Below, piece after piece: positions 8,032-15,884 of a stretch of 64,000 nt of DNA. The position numbers and the translations under genes are program-made. The stretch is from Mycobacterium sp. NBC_00419. GTDB lineage: Bacteria > Actinomycetota > Actinomycetes > Mycobacteriales > Mycobacteriaceae. The notes beneath the pieces were generated by a model that saw only the letters and a list, made by a program, of their open reading frames with translations, had not been told where the DNA came from and searched no databases. The stretch covers positions 5,146,001 through 5,210,000 of the forward strand of contig NZ_CP107931.1 in the NCBI RefSeq assembly GCF_036023875.1, in the 5' to 3' direction. Positions within the stretch are counted from its first letter, which is position 1. Every line of letters starts with the position of its first letter.

Positions 8032-8646
8032 GTGTCGCGTGTGACCAGCATGCCGACGACTGACGTGGGTGGGCCCGGGCGTCCACGGGATCCCTCGGTG
8101 GAGGCACGGGTGATCCAGGCGGCCAAGGAGGAACTAGCCGAGCGCGGATTCGAGGCGTTCAGCATGCGCAGCGTCGCCCGGCGCGCGGGGGTGTCGCGGC
8201 CGAGCCTGGCCTTGCGATGGCCCGATCGCGACGCGCTGATCATTGACACTCTTGACCGGCTGACCGAATGGCCGGAGCCCGATCCGGCCGCCAGCGTCCG
8301 CGCGGAGATTGACGTGATCATCGCTCACGTCGCCGCGCTGATGAACCCCTCTATGTTGGGAATACAGCTGCGGCTGATCGCCGATGCCCCGCGCCACCCG
8401 CAACTGTTCAAGGCCTTTCGCGACCAGGTCATCGCCAAGGCCGGGCACCGGTTGACGGCCTTGCTGGATCGTGCCGTCGGTGAGGGGGAGTTGCCGCATG
8501 GCATCGACACCCACTGGTATGCCGACGCCCTCATCGGTGTGGTGTTCATGCGTACGATCCGATCGCCCGGGCTCAAACCGCCATCACGGGAATCGCAGCG
8601 CCGCATCGTCGACGCCATGTGGTCGACGGCCATTCAACGGCGGTGA
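8032..8646 (+). CDS. TetR-family transcriptional regulator
   Basis: A 204-residue regulator. The N-terminal helix-turn-helix runs from about residue 20 to 65 and contains VIQAAKEELAERGFEAFSM, RSVARRAGVSRPSLALRWPD. The C-terminal part is a ligand-binding TetR domain with no specific match. GTG starts occur at 8032 and 8041 and an ATG at 8050; the longest is given. It follows the ligase by 19 bases, so it probably belongs to the amidohydrolase-ligase transcript and may repress it or the neighbouring SDR unit. The ligand is unknown, perhaps an acyl-CoA of this pathway. Confidence 0.88.
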   Translation: MSRVTSMPTTDVGGPGRPRDPSVEARVIQAAKEELAERGFEAFSMRSVARRAGVSRPSLALRWPDRDALIIDTLDRLTEWPEPDPAASVRAEIDVIIAHVAALMNPSMLGIQLRLIADAPRHPQLFKAFRDQVIAKAGHRLTALLDRAVGEGELPHGIDTHWYADALIGVVFMRTIRSPGLKPPSRESQRRIVDAMWSTAIQRR

Positions 8647-8666
8647 ATTCTCAGCGCGCCGAGAAT
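8647..8666. terminator. Small hairpin between convergent genes
   Basis: ATTCTC and GAGAAT form six-base arms around an 8-base GC-rich loop at the junction of the convergent TetR and SDR genes. It overlaps the SDR stop region. There is no T-tract, so this is weak support for a bidirectional terminator. Confidence 0.25.
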
Positions 8667-9472
8667 CCCGCGTCGACGGGCAGTGCCACCCCGGTGACGT
8701 ACCGCCCGGTGTCGCAGACGAGGTAGAGCACCGCGTTCGAGATGTCCTCGGGTTGCACCCACGGGACCGGCAGCAGGTTCTTGGTGCTTTCGAACACGCT
8801 GGGATCGGCCGCGGCGAAGAACCCCTCCATCACGGAATTCTGGATCATCGGCGTCGCGACTCCGGTGGGATGAATCGAGTTGACCCGAATGCCTTGAGGT
8901 CCAAGCCAATTCGCGAGGCTCCGCATCATGCCGACCAGGGCGTGCTTGGCGCAGGCATAGCCCAGACCGCCGCCGGCGCCATGTCCGCCGGTGCCCTTGA
9001 GGCCCTGCGTGGAACTCACCAGGACGATCGAGCCCGATCCCTTGGTGATGAGGCTGCCGACCGTCGCCTTGACCGTGTTGTAGACACCCCTGAGGTTGAC
9101 GTCGATGACGTCATTGAATTGCGTCACCGAATCCTGCCCGGGGAGGCCGACCGGCGCGATGCCCGCATTCGCGATGACGATGTCGACCGAGCCCAGGTGG
9201 CTCTCGGCGTCGGCGATCACCGTCCGCAGTGCGTCGAGGTCGCGCACGTCGGCTTGTGCCGCGATGATCCGGCCGCCGACTCCGTGCACCTGCGCCACCG
9301 TCTCGGCCAGGTCGTCGGGGGTCGCCATCGGATACTCCACGGACGGGATCTGCGCGCAGATGTCGATGGCGATCACGGCCGCACCCTCACGGGCCAACGC
9401 CACGGCATGACTGCGGCCCTGACCACGAGCGGCACCGGTGATGACTGCGACCTTGCCGTCCAACGCGCCCAC
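8651..9472 (-). CDS. Mycofactocin-coupled SDR family oxidoreductase
   Basis: A 273-residue short-chain dehydrogenase. The Rossmann motif is TGAARGQGRSHAV, followed by the insertion IDICAQIPSVEYPMATPDDL that marks the mycofactocin-coupled SDR family, whose members hold NAD(H) tightly and pass electrons to the RiPP cofactor mycofactocin. The catalytic residues are visible as VSSTQG (Ser) and YACAKHAL (Tyr, Lys). RVNSIHPTGVATPM is also typical. The start is GTG 9472, with GGAGGT upstream. It should oxidise an alcohol or reduce a ketone on the pathway intermediate. It diverges from the double-hotdog gene at 9524, and their shared promoter holds a motif found in other promoters of the cluster. Confidence 0.9.
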   Translation of the reverse strand: MGALDGKVAVITGAARGQGRSHAVALAREGAAVIAIDICAQIPSVEYPMATPDDLAETVAQVHGVGGRIIAAQADVRDLDALRTVIADAESHLGSVDIVIANAGIAPVGLPGQDSVTQFNDVIDVNLRGVYNTVKATVGSLITKGSGSIVLVSSTQGLKGTGGHGAGGGLGYACAKHALVGMMRSLANWLGPQGIRVNSIHPTGVATPMIQNSVMEGFFAAADPSVFESTKNLLPVPWVQPEDISNAVLYLVCDTGRYVTGVALPVDAGFSAR

Positions 9473-9495
9473 GAGAGACCTCCATGCTTCTGTGG

Positions 9496-9516
9496 ATAGA
9501 GATAGATCATTACACT
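9496..9516. promoter_or_regulatory. Shared operator-like motif and leaderless -10 between SDR and hotdog gene
   Basis: On the minus strand 9496-9511 reads AATGATCTATCTCTAT. The promoter at 10373-10388 has the same motif with 14 of 16 bases identical, and 37462-37473 matches its first 12 bases with one change. On the plus strand TACACT (9511-9516, TANNNT type) ends 7 bases before the GTG at 9524, which predicts a leaderless mRNA. Confidence 0.45.
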
Positions 9517-9523
9517 AACAACT

Positions 9524-10354
9524 GTGAGCATCGCGGATCTCGACGGTGCCGGGGCATACGACATCGATGTCCCGGACGGCATCCGTCTGCGCTTGGGCAT
9601 GCGAACCTCGGAGTACGACGAGAAACGTGGTGTGCTGACGATGCACATGCTGCTCGGCGACACACGGTCTCCGCTCACCGGCGAGCACTCCTTGGGCTCG
9701 GCACTCGTCCTCGCCGACACCATCGGTTCGGCCGCCGCATTCGGGTTACGTGGCCGCGGGTGGCCGGTCACCACCGAACTCGTGCTGCACGTGGATCCCG
9801 CCTTCGCCGGTGGACCGCCGACCGCCGAGGTTGCGGCCAGCTGCGAGCTGGTGGGGGCCTCGGCATCACGGGCCCGATCCCGATACGAATTGCGGCTTGA
9901 CGGCCGGGCGTTCGCCAGCGGTTCGGCAACCATGGCCTTCGTCGCCGGTGCCGAGGTGTGCAATGCCCGACCGGCAGAGTCCCTGTCCGATCCCAGGACG
10001 GCCCGCCTTGCGGAGTTGTTGGCCGTGGAGCCGGCCGAAGGGGGTGATCGAGCAGAGTTGCGTCAGCGGGTCGATCCCATGCTGCTCAACGCCACCGGCC
10101 ACGTCCACGGCGGTGTCGCGGCGAGCGGTCTCGCGCTGGTCGCCGAAGCCGCCGTCAACGCTGGCGCCGGCGACGACTGTTTCCGGGTGGCGACAATCGC
10201 GGTCAACTACATCCGTCCGTTCGCCTGCGATCCCGTCGGCGGATATCGCGCGGCCGTTGTTCGTAGCGGCGCCTCGTTAGCGATCGCCGACGCCGTCGCG
10301 ACCGGCGCGACCGGTAAGGATGCCGTGCTGGCCCGAGCGACGTTCTATCGCTGA
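9524..10354 (+). CDS. Double-hotdog thioesterase-like protein
   Basis: A 276-residue protein that reads as two hotdog domains. The first, about residues 20-145, contains SPLTGEHSLGSALVLADT. The second, about 165-276, contains the PaaI-type signature LNATGHVHGGVAASGLALVAEAA and ATIAVNYIRPF. PaaI/acyl-CoA thioesterases release CoA from stalled or toxic acyl-CoA esters, so a housekeeping or salvage role for the cluster is plausible. The GTG start at 9524 has no ribosome site but a -10 element 7 bases upstream, consistent with leaderless translation, which is common in mycobacteria. It diverges from the mycofactocin-type SDR. Confidence 0.75.
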   Translation: MSIADLDGAGAYDIDVPDGIRLRLGMRTSEYDEKRGVLTMHMLLGDTRSPLTGEHSLGSALVLADTIGSAAAFGLRGRGWPVTTELVLHVDPAFAGGPPTAEVAASCELVGASASRARSRYELRLDGRAFASGSATMAFVAGAEVCNARPAESLSDPRTARLAELLAVEPAEGGDRAELRQRVDPMLLNATGHVHGGVAASGLALVAEAAVNAGAGDDCFRVATIAVNYIRPFACDPVGGYRAAVVRSGASLAIADAVATGATGKDAVLARATFYR

Positions 10355-10372
10355 CGCTTGACTAAATAGATA

Positions 10373-10388
10373 AATGATGTAACTCTAT
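10373..10388. promoter_or_regulatory. Shared operator-like motif upstream of the HMGCS-like gene
   Basis: AATGATGTAACTCTAT lies 35 bases before the start of the HMGCS-like/DUF35 gene. It matches the element at 9496-9511 (other strand) in 14 of 16 positions. The gap 10355-10422 is strikingly AT-rich for this genome, with ACTAAATAGATAAATGATG around the motif. Confidence 0.45.
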
Positions 10389-10422
10389 TGCCACCTATGT
10401 ACGTCTGAGGACAGGGGCATTG

Positions 10423-11658
10423 ATGGCGGTGATCAGCGCGATCGGCACGTACCTGCCGCCGTGGGTGGTGGGCAAGCGTCGGGTCGCCGGACCGGACGAG
10501 GACGCGCTCACCATGGCGGTCGCTGCCGGCCGGGCGGCGGACCCGGGTGCGACGGCGAGCCGAGTAGTCCTGGTCTCACGTGATTTTCCGCTGCTCGAAG
10601 GTGGCAATGCCGCTGTACTACTCGCGGGCCTGTCGCTGAGCCCGGCGACTGTGGTTGCTGAGGTGCTCGGCGGCGCGGCCGCCGTCGTCGATCAGATTGC
10701 CCTCGCCGAGGCGAGCACGCTGGTCATCGCCGCCGACCACAACGCCCGTAGCTCCGCAGCTGCGGCCGTGCTCACCGGAACCGATGGCGAGGCGCCGAGC
10801 CTGTCGCCGGTCTCGCGCAACGTTCGAAGCCTGCCGCTGATCGCCCGCGGTGCCGATGGGGTTCGCCACGTCTATGTCGACCCGCGGCTGCAGCGCGAGG
10901 TCGGCATGTCGGAGACTCTGGCCCGCCTCGACCTGGCCGGCGACGACAACGTTGTGAGCGTGCTGGCCGGGGTCGCTGCGGCGCAGTTGGGCAACCGATT
11001 CGATACGTCCTCTGCCGCAGCTGATTCCACCGAATCAGCCGCTGCCGTCATTCGGCTGCTTGCCGATGCGCTCGAGGCGCGCCGCAGCGGATTGGTCATC
11101 GGCTTCGACCAGTCGACGGCGGCCATGGCCCGCCTGGATGCCGGGACATCCGATGTTCGGATCGCCCGGGACGAGGTGGATGCCGCCGAGTTGCCCAAGA
11201 CCACGGTGGCCGACGGCAACGGTATTCCGATCTCACTGCCGGCCTACAGCCGCGCGTTCGAGCCCAAGCTCTACTGGGAGGCCGCGGTATTCGAGGAGAG
11301 CAAGGGCATCGACTCGACACCGGTGTTCCCACCCCGAATGCGCACCAACGACGCCGGCACACTGGTATCGGACTACACCCGGGTACCGCTGCCGCGCAGC
11401 GGATCGGTCTACACCCTGTCCACCATTCGTATCCCGGTGCCTGACCTGCCGAGCCCGTACTCCCTGGCCATCATCGCCCTCGACGGCAGCCCGCTTCGGG
11501 TGTTGCTCAAGGTAACCGGAGTGCCCGCTGGAGAGGTCCACATCGGCCAGCCCGGCGCGGTGGTGCTGAGGCGCATTGCACTGAGATCCGGCATTCCCGA
11601 TTACGGATACATGTTCTGGCCCGGAAAGCTGCCCGTATCGCAGGAGGTGCCCGCGTGA
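10423..11658 (+). CDS. HMG-CoA-synthase-like domain fused to DUF35, no cysteines
   Basis: A 411-residue protein with two parts. Residues 1 to about 270 resemble a 3-hydroxy-3-methylglutaryl-CoA synthase/KASIII half (ISAIGTYLPPWVV, EVLGGAAAVVDQ, TLVIAADHN). Residues about 280-411 are a DUF35 OB-fold (KLYWEAAVF, FPPRMRTNDAG, SPYSLAIIALDG, VHIGQPGAVVLRRI, DYGYMFWPG). The translated protein contains no cysteine at all, so both the synthase nucleophile and the DUF35 zinc ribbon are missing. The start ATG 10423 follows GAGGACAG; a TTG precedes it. The thiolase gene overlaps its stop by four bases (GTGA). In archaea, thiolase, HMGCS and DUF35 form one complex with a shared CoA site; a non-catalytic scaffold version is inferred here. 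Confidence 0.75.
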   Translation: MAVISAIGTYLPPWVVGKRRVAGPDEDALTMAVAAGRAADPGATASRVVLVSRDFPLLEGGNAAVLLAGLSLSPATVVAEVLGGAAAVVDQIALAEASTLVIAADHNARSSAAAAVLTGTDGEAPSLSPVSRNVRSLPLIARGADGVRHVYVDPRLQREVGMSETLARLDLAGDDNVVSVLAGVAAAQLGNRFDTSSAAADSTESAAAVIRLLADALEARRSGLVIGFDQSTAAMARLDAGTSDVRIARDEVDAAELPKTTVADGNGIPISLPAYSRAFEPKLYWEAAVFEESKGIDSTPVFPPRMRTNDAGTLVSDYTRVPLPRSGSVYTLSTIRIPVPDLPSPYSLAIIALDGSPLRVLLKVTGVPAGEVHIGQPGAVVLRRIALRSGIPDYGYMFWPGKLPVSQEVPA

Positions 11659-12815
11659 GGAACGTCGCCATCGTCGGGGCCGGAATGACACCCTTTGGTG
11701 AGCATTTCGGCCTCGGTATCAAAGACCTGGTGCCCATGGCGTACGCCGCCGCTGCCGCACATGTGGACAAAGGTATCGACAAGAGCGAAATCGAGGCAGC
11801 CTGGTTCGGTGAGCTGGCCACCACCGACGGCTTCCCGTCCGGGATCCTAGCAGACACTCTCGACCTGGTCGACATTCCCGTCTCCCGTGTCGAAAATGCC
11901 TGCGCTACAGGCAATGACGCCGTACGCAACGCGACCCTGGCCATCGCCTCCGGCTTGTACGACGTGGCGCTGGTGGTCGGCGCGGACAAGGTGCGTGAGA
12001 CCGCGACCAACGTGACGTTCTGGGAATGGGCGGCGTTCACCCGCGACAGCGCGTGGGACTACCCACTCGGACTGGTCGCACCGGCCAACTTCGCCTTGCA
12101 TGTCAATCGCTATCTGCACGAGTCGCCCGCCACCAAGGAACACATGGCGATGATTGCGGTGAAGAACCACTTCCATGCGCTGACGAATCCCTATGCGCAA
12201 TTGCGCTACGAGATCACCGTTGAGCAGGCGTTGGCCGCGCCGATGGTGGTCGACCCGTTCGGCTTGTATGACTGCACACCGCAGAGCGACGGGGCCGCCG
12301 CGTTGTTCCTGGCCGCCGAGGATGTCGTCGACCGCTACACCGACCGCCCGGTCTGGGTGCGTGGTGTCGGCCTGGGCCTCGACCGGGTCATGCACCAGCA
12401 CAAGGGCGATATGACGACGTTCCCGCCCACCGTGCGCGCCGCCAAGGCGGCGATGAAGATGGCGGGTATCACCCCGAAGGACATCGACGTCGCCGAGGTG
12501 CATGACTGCTTTACCGGGGTCGAACTGATCAGCTACGAGGATCTCGGCTTCGCCGAGCGCCATCAGGCCTACAAGCTTGTCGAGTCCCGGGAGAACTACG
12601 TCGGCGGGTCGATCCCGATCAATCCCAGTGGCGGTCTGAAGGCCAAGGGGCATCCACCGGGTGCCACTGGTGTGGCGCAGTGCTTCGAGCTGTTCAATCA
12701 ACTACGCGGCGACGCCGAAAATCAGGTCGATGGAGCCCGGGTGGGCCTGGCTCACAACATCGGCGGACCCACGGCCGTGGCGGCCATCACCGTTTTATCC
12801 TCGGCCAAGAACTGA
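11655..12815 (+). CDS. Thiolase-domain acetyl-CoA acetyltransferase/lipid carrier type
   Basis: A 386-residue thiolase-superfamily protein with an intact catalytic set: Cys83 in ENACATGND, His283 in EVHDCF, and His333 in GHPPGATG. It therefore can perform true thiolase chemistry, unlike the thiolase-fold protein at 2916-4070. Its GTG start overlaps the stop of the HMGCS-like/DUF35 fusion, so the two are translationally coupled and are expected to form a complex. The crotonase gene follows after 10 bases. Likely role: thiolytic or Claisen-type step on a beta-ketoacyl-CoA, with the acyl-CoA held by the DUF35 module of its neighbour. The substrate is unknown. Confidence 0.88.
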   Translation: MRNVAIVGAGMTPFGEHFGLGIKDLVPMAYAAAAAHVDKGIDKSEIEAAWFGELATTDGFPSGILADTLDLVDIPVSRVENACATGNDAVRNATLAIASGLYDVALVVGADKVRETATNVTFWEWAAFTRDSAWDYPLGLVAPANFALHVNRYLHESPATKEHMAMIAVKNHFHALTNPYAQLRYEITVEQALAAPMVVDPFGLYDCTPQSDGAAALFLAAEDVVDRYTDRPVWVRGVGLGLDRVMHQHKGDMTTFPPTVRAAKAAMKMAGITPKDIDVAEVHDCFTGVELISYEDLGFAERHQAYKLVESRENYVGGSIPINPSGGLKAKGHPPGATGVAQCFELFNQLRGDAENQVDGARVGLAHNIGGPTAVAAITVLSSAKN

Positions 12816-12825
12816 CAGGAGCACC

Positions 12826-13632
12826 ATGACCACCACCGAATCCTCCACTCTCCCGGGCTACGAGGATCTCGCGCCCTCGCTTCTGGTCGAGAAGGTAGGC
12901 GCCGTGCATGTTGTGCGGATCAACCGCCCGCAGGCCTACAACGCGGTCGACGAGGCGCTTCACCATGCGATGACGAAGATCTGGCGTGTGCTGCTCAACG
13001 ACGACGATGTTCGTGCGGTGGTCATCACCGGCTCCGGAAAGGCCTTCTCGGCCGGCGGCGACATGGTCATGTTCGACAGGTTGATCGAAGACCCAGTGGC
13101 CCGCGCGCAGCAGATCGCCGAGGCAAAGGTGGTCTTCACCGAGGTCATCAATTTCAGCAAGCCGCTGGTGTCGGCGGTCAATGGTCCGGCCGTTGGGCTA
13201 GGTTGCTCGATCGCCCTGCTGTCCGACCTCGTGATCATGGGCGAGAACTCGTATCTGGCCGATCCGCACGTCGCGGTCGGTCTGACCGCCGGTGACGGCG
13301 GAGCTGCGATGCTCCCGCTGCTGATCGGCCTGACCAAGGCCAAGCAGTACGTCATGCTGGGGGATCGGATCACCGCCAAGGATGCCGAGCAGCTCGGTTT
13401 GGCGATCGAGGTCGTCGCTGACGATGCGGTACTGGAGAAGGCTCTGGCGCTCGGCGAGCGGTTGGCCGCGTTGCCGGCCCAGGCGCTGCGCTCGACGAAG
13501 ATCGCTATGAACATGCATCTGAGCCGTGCCGCCCTCGGGGTTCTCGAATACGCGCTTGCCGAAGAGTTCGTCTCCTTCTCCACGCCGGAGTTCCAGGAGC
13601 GCGTGGCCGCCTTCCGGTCCAAGTCGAAGTAG
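12826..13632 (+). CDS. Crotonase-fold enoyl-CoA hydratase/isomerase family protein
   Basis: A 268-residue crotonase-fold protein. The oxyanion-hole motifs are KAFSAGGDMVMF and NGPAVGLGCSIALLSD. The two catalytic glutamates of classical enoyl-CoA hydratase are replaced by Ser (GCSIALL) and His (DPHVAVG), so simple hydration is doubtful and a hydrolase, isomerase or retro-Claisen role is possible. ATG 12826 has CAGGAG 5 bases upstream; the longer open frame before it runs inside the thiolase gene. It sits between the thiolase and an acyl-CoA ligase in one plus-strand operon. Confidence 0.85.
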   Translation: MTTTESSTLPGYEDLAPSLLVEKVGAVHVVRINRPQAYNAVDEALHHAMTKIWRVLLNDDDVRAVVITGSGKAFSAGGDMVMFDRLIEDPVARAQQIAEAKVVFTEVINFSKPLVSAVNGPAVGLGCSIALLSDLVIMGENSYLADPHVAVGLTAGDGGAAMLPLLIGLTKAKQYVMLGDRITAKDAEQLGLAIEVVADDAVLEKALALGERLAALPAQALRSTKIAMNMHLSRAALGVLEYALAEEFVSFSTPEFQERVAAFRSKSK

Positions 13633-13652
13633 CGCTCCGCGAGGAGGTCTCG

Positions 13653-15179
13653 ATGTCCGGAAACCCAGCCGCCACCCTGGGTGATCTGATCGGTGCGAAC
13701 GCGCAACGATTCCCGGACACCGTGGCCTACCGGGTCGTCGACCAGTCGATCACCCATGCCGAACTTGCCTGTCGGGCAACCCGGTTAGCCTCGGCGATGG
13801 CACGGTCCGGCGTCCGGCGCCAAGACCGTGTCGTGCTGTTCGGTCAGAACAGTGTCGAGTTCTGTGAGGTGCTCGCCGCCGGGCACCTCAGCGGCATCAT
13901 CATTGCGACGCCCAACTGGCGGTGGTCACTCGCCGAAGTGCGAGCCGCCATCGACCTGGTGGGACCCGTCATGGTGTTCTACGACCCCGAATACGCCGGA
14001 CTCATCGCATCAGCCGTCGAGGACCTCCAACTGCCCGGCGGGACCGTATGTTTCGGAACCGACTACGAGGAGTTTCTGAACACCGGCGGTGACGAACTCC
14101 CGTTCGCCGCAAGGGCCGACGATATTGCGCTGCTGTTGTTCACCAGCGGGACTACTGGCGGAGCCAAGTGCTGTATCGAAGGGCAGCGGGAGTTCCTCGG
14201 GATCCTGCACACCATGAACAACACCATGCGCACCTGCAGCACCGACCGGGTACTGATCAACATGCCGATGTGCCACATCGGTGCGATGGCGATTGCCGGG
14301 GGAGTGCACGTAGGCGGCGGAACCGTGGTGCTGCAGCGGCAGTTCGACGTCCGAGAAGCTCTGGATATAGCTGAGCAACAACAGATTACGGTGCTGCATT
14401 TGGCACCGGTGATGCTTCAGCGCCTCCTCGGCGAAGCCGGCGCGCAGGACGCGCTGGCGACCGTGCGCACAGTTGTGTACTCGGCAGCACCGATCACGGT
14501 GCCGTTGCTTCGACGGGCGCTCGAGATGCTGCCGCAAGCGCGCTTTGTCAACATGTACGGCCAGACCGAAGGCATCGTGTCCGGACTCCCCGCAGAACTG
14601 CACACCACCGATTCGGCGCGGGAACTCGGGTCGGTCGGCTTTCCCTTTCCGGATGTGCGCGTCCGCGTCGTGGATGGCGAAGGCCGCGACGTCAAGGTCG
14701 AAGTCCCGGGTGAGATTGTCATGCAGTCGGGGACGATGTTCAGAGGCTATTGGAACGATCACTGCGCGACTCTGGACGCCGTTCGTGACGGCTGGTATCA
14801 CACCGGTGATATCGGGTGCTTCGACACGCGGGGCTTGCTGCACCTGATCGACCGCAAGAAAGACGTGATCATCACCGGCGGTGAGAACGTCTACTCGCCG
14901 GAAGTCGAGAACGCCCTCAGCGGGATCGCCGGGGTAGCGGAATGCGCTGTGGTCGGTGTTCCCGATGAGCGGTTCGGCGAGGTGGTGTGCGCGGCTGTCG
15001 TGCCCACCGCCGAGACCAGCCTGACATTGGAGTCGATCGTGCAAGAACTTGCCGATGGCATGGCGCGCTACAAGATTCCACGCCGACTGGTCATCGTCGA
15101 CGCGTTGCCCAGGTTGGGTAGCGGCAAGATTGACAAGAAGCGGCTACGCGCAGACCTTGCCGCCGGCAGTCTCGGATGA
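13653..15179 (+). CDS. Acyl-CoA synthetase with altered P-loop
   Basis: A 508-residue ANL ligase. The A3 P-loop reads FTSGTTGGAKCCIEG rather than the usual TSGTTGxPKG, so the proline is Ala and the glycine after lysine is Cys; the lysine itself stays. Other motifs are normal: MYGQTEG (A5), TGDIGCFDTRG (A7), RKKDVIITGGENVYSPEVE (A8) and PRLGSGKIDKKRLR (A10) with the catalytic Lys. GAGGAGG lies before ATG 13653. It ends the operon that begins with the HMGCS-like/DUF35 fusion and is convergent with the TetR gene one base away. It probably still adenylates; the altered loop may change rate or specificity. Confidence 0.9.
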   Translation: MSGNPAATLGDLIGANAQRFPDTVAYRVVDQSITHAELACRATRLASAMARSGVRRQDRVVLFGQNSVEFCEVLAAGHLSGIIIATPNWRWSLAEVRAAIDLVGPVMVFYDPEYAGLIASAVEDLQLPGGTVCFGTDYEEFLNTGGDELPFAARADDIALLLFTSGTTGGAKCCIEGQREFLGILHTMNNTMRTCSTDRVLINMPMCHIGAMAIAGGVHVGGGTVVLQRQFDVREALDIAEQQQITVLHLAPVMLQRLLGEAGAQDALATVRTVVYSAAPITVPLLRRALEMLPQARFVNMYGQTEGIVSGLPAELHTTDSARELGSVGFPFPDVRVRVVDGEGRDVKVEVPGEIVMQSGTMFRGYWNDHCATLDAVRDGWYHTGDIGCFDTRGLLHLIDRKKDVIITGGENVYSPEVENALSGIAGVAECAVVGVPDERFGEVVCAAVVPTAETSLTLESIVQELADGMARYKIPRRLVIVDALPRLGSGKIDKKRLRADLAAGSLG

Positions 15180-15180
15180 A

Positions 15181-15801
15181 TCAGGACTTCGCCCGCTCGG
15201 CCGGCACTGCCGCGTAGTAGTTCAACAGAGCTTCGAGGGCCTTGATGAAGGTGGACTCGCGATGCAGCACGGCGATGTAGTCGTGGATCTCGTCGGTGGC
15301 GTGTGCGGTGGAGCTGAGCCGGAAGTTGGCGCTGTCGGCGATCAACAGCCGACCGATGAAAAGCTGGTGCACACCTGCGTAGGCCTCCTGGGCTGCGGCC
15401 GGGTCCAGCCCGGCGCGCTGGAATTGGTGCAGGCAGAACAACAACTTGGCCTTGGCATTGGGCAGCAGCTTGCTGGTCAGCACCACGCCGCTGAGACCCG
15501 GGACGCTCTGCAGGGCGCGGTAGGAGTGCGTGACGACGTAGATGATCTGCTGACGCCACTCCGCTGCGAAGGGATCTGGCAGTTCGACACGGCCGAGCAC
15601 CTCATCGCCCACCATGCGCAGGACCTCGTCCTTGTCCTCGACATGGTGGTACAACGCCATCGCCGAGACGCCGAGCCGGCCCGCCAGGCTGCGCATCGTC
15701 ACCGCCTCCACGCCGCCCTCGGTGAGCAGAGCCGTGGCAGCCGCGGTGATCGCCGCGCGGTCCACCGGTGCGCGTGCAGGCCGCGATTGACGAGGTGGCA
15801 C
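15181..15801 (-). CDS. TetR-family regulator
   Basis: A 206-residue regulator. The N-terminal DNA-binding domain (about residues 15-62) includes AITAAATALLTEGGVEAVTM and RSLAGRLGVSAMALYHHVED, the form seen in TetR-C/class regulators of catabolic and efflux genes. The C-terminal ligand domain has no specific signature. It is divergent from the serine hydrolase gene at 15885 with an 83-base gap, which it may control. No clear palindrome was found in that gap. Confidence 0.88.
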   Translation of the reverse strand: MPPRQSRPARAPVDRAAITAAATALLTEGGVEAVTMRSLAGRLGVSAMALYHHVEDKDEVLRMVGDEVLGRVELPDPFAAEWRQQIIYVVTHSYRALQSVPGLSGVVLTSKLLPNAKAKLLFCLHQFQRAGLDPAAAQEAYAGVHQLFIGRLLIADSANFRLSSTAHATDEIHDYIAVLHRESTFIKALEALLNYYAAVPAERAKS

Positions 15802-15884
15802 AGCGCCTCCAACGGTTGACGAACAGATGACCTAGCAGCGAAAACCATACGCCCGGTGCCGATCATCGATGGATAGGAGAGCAT

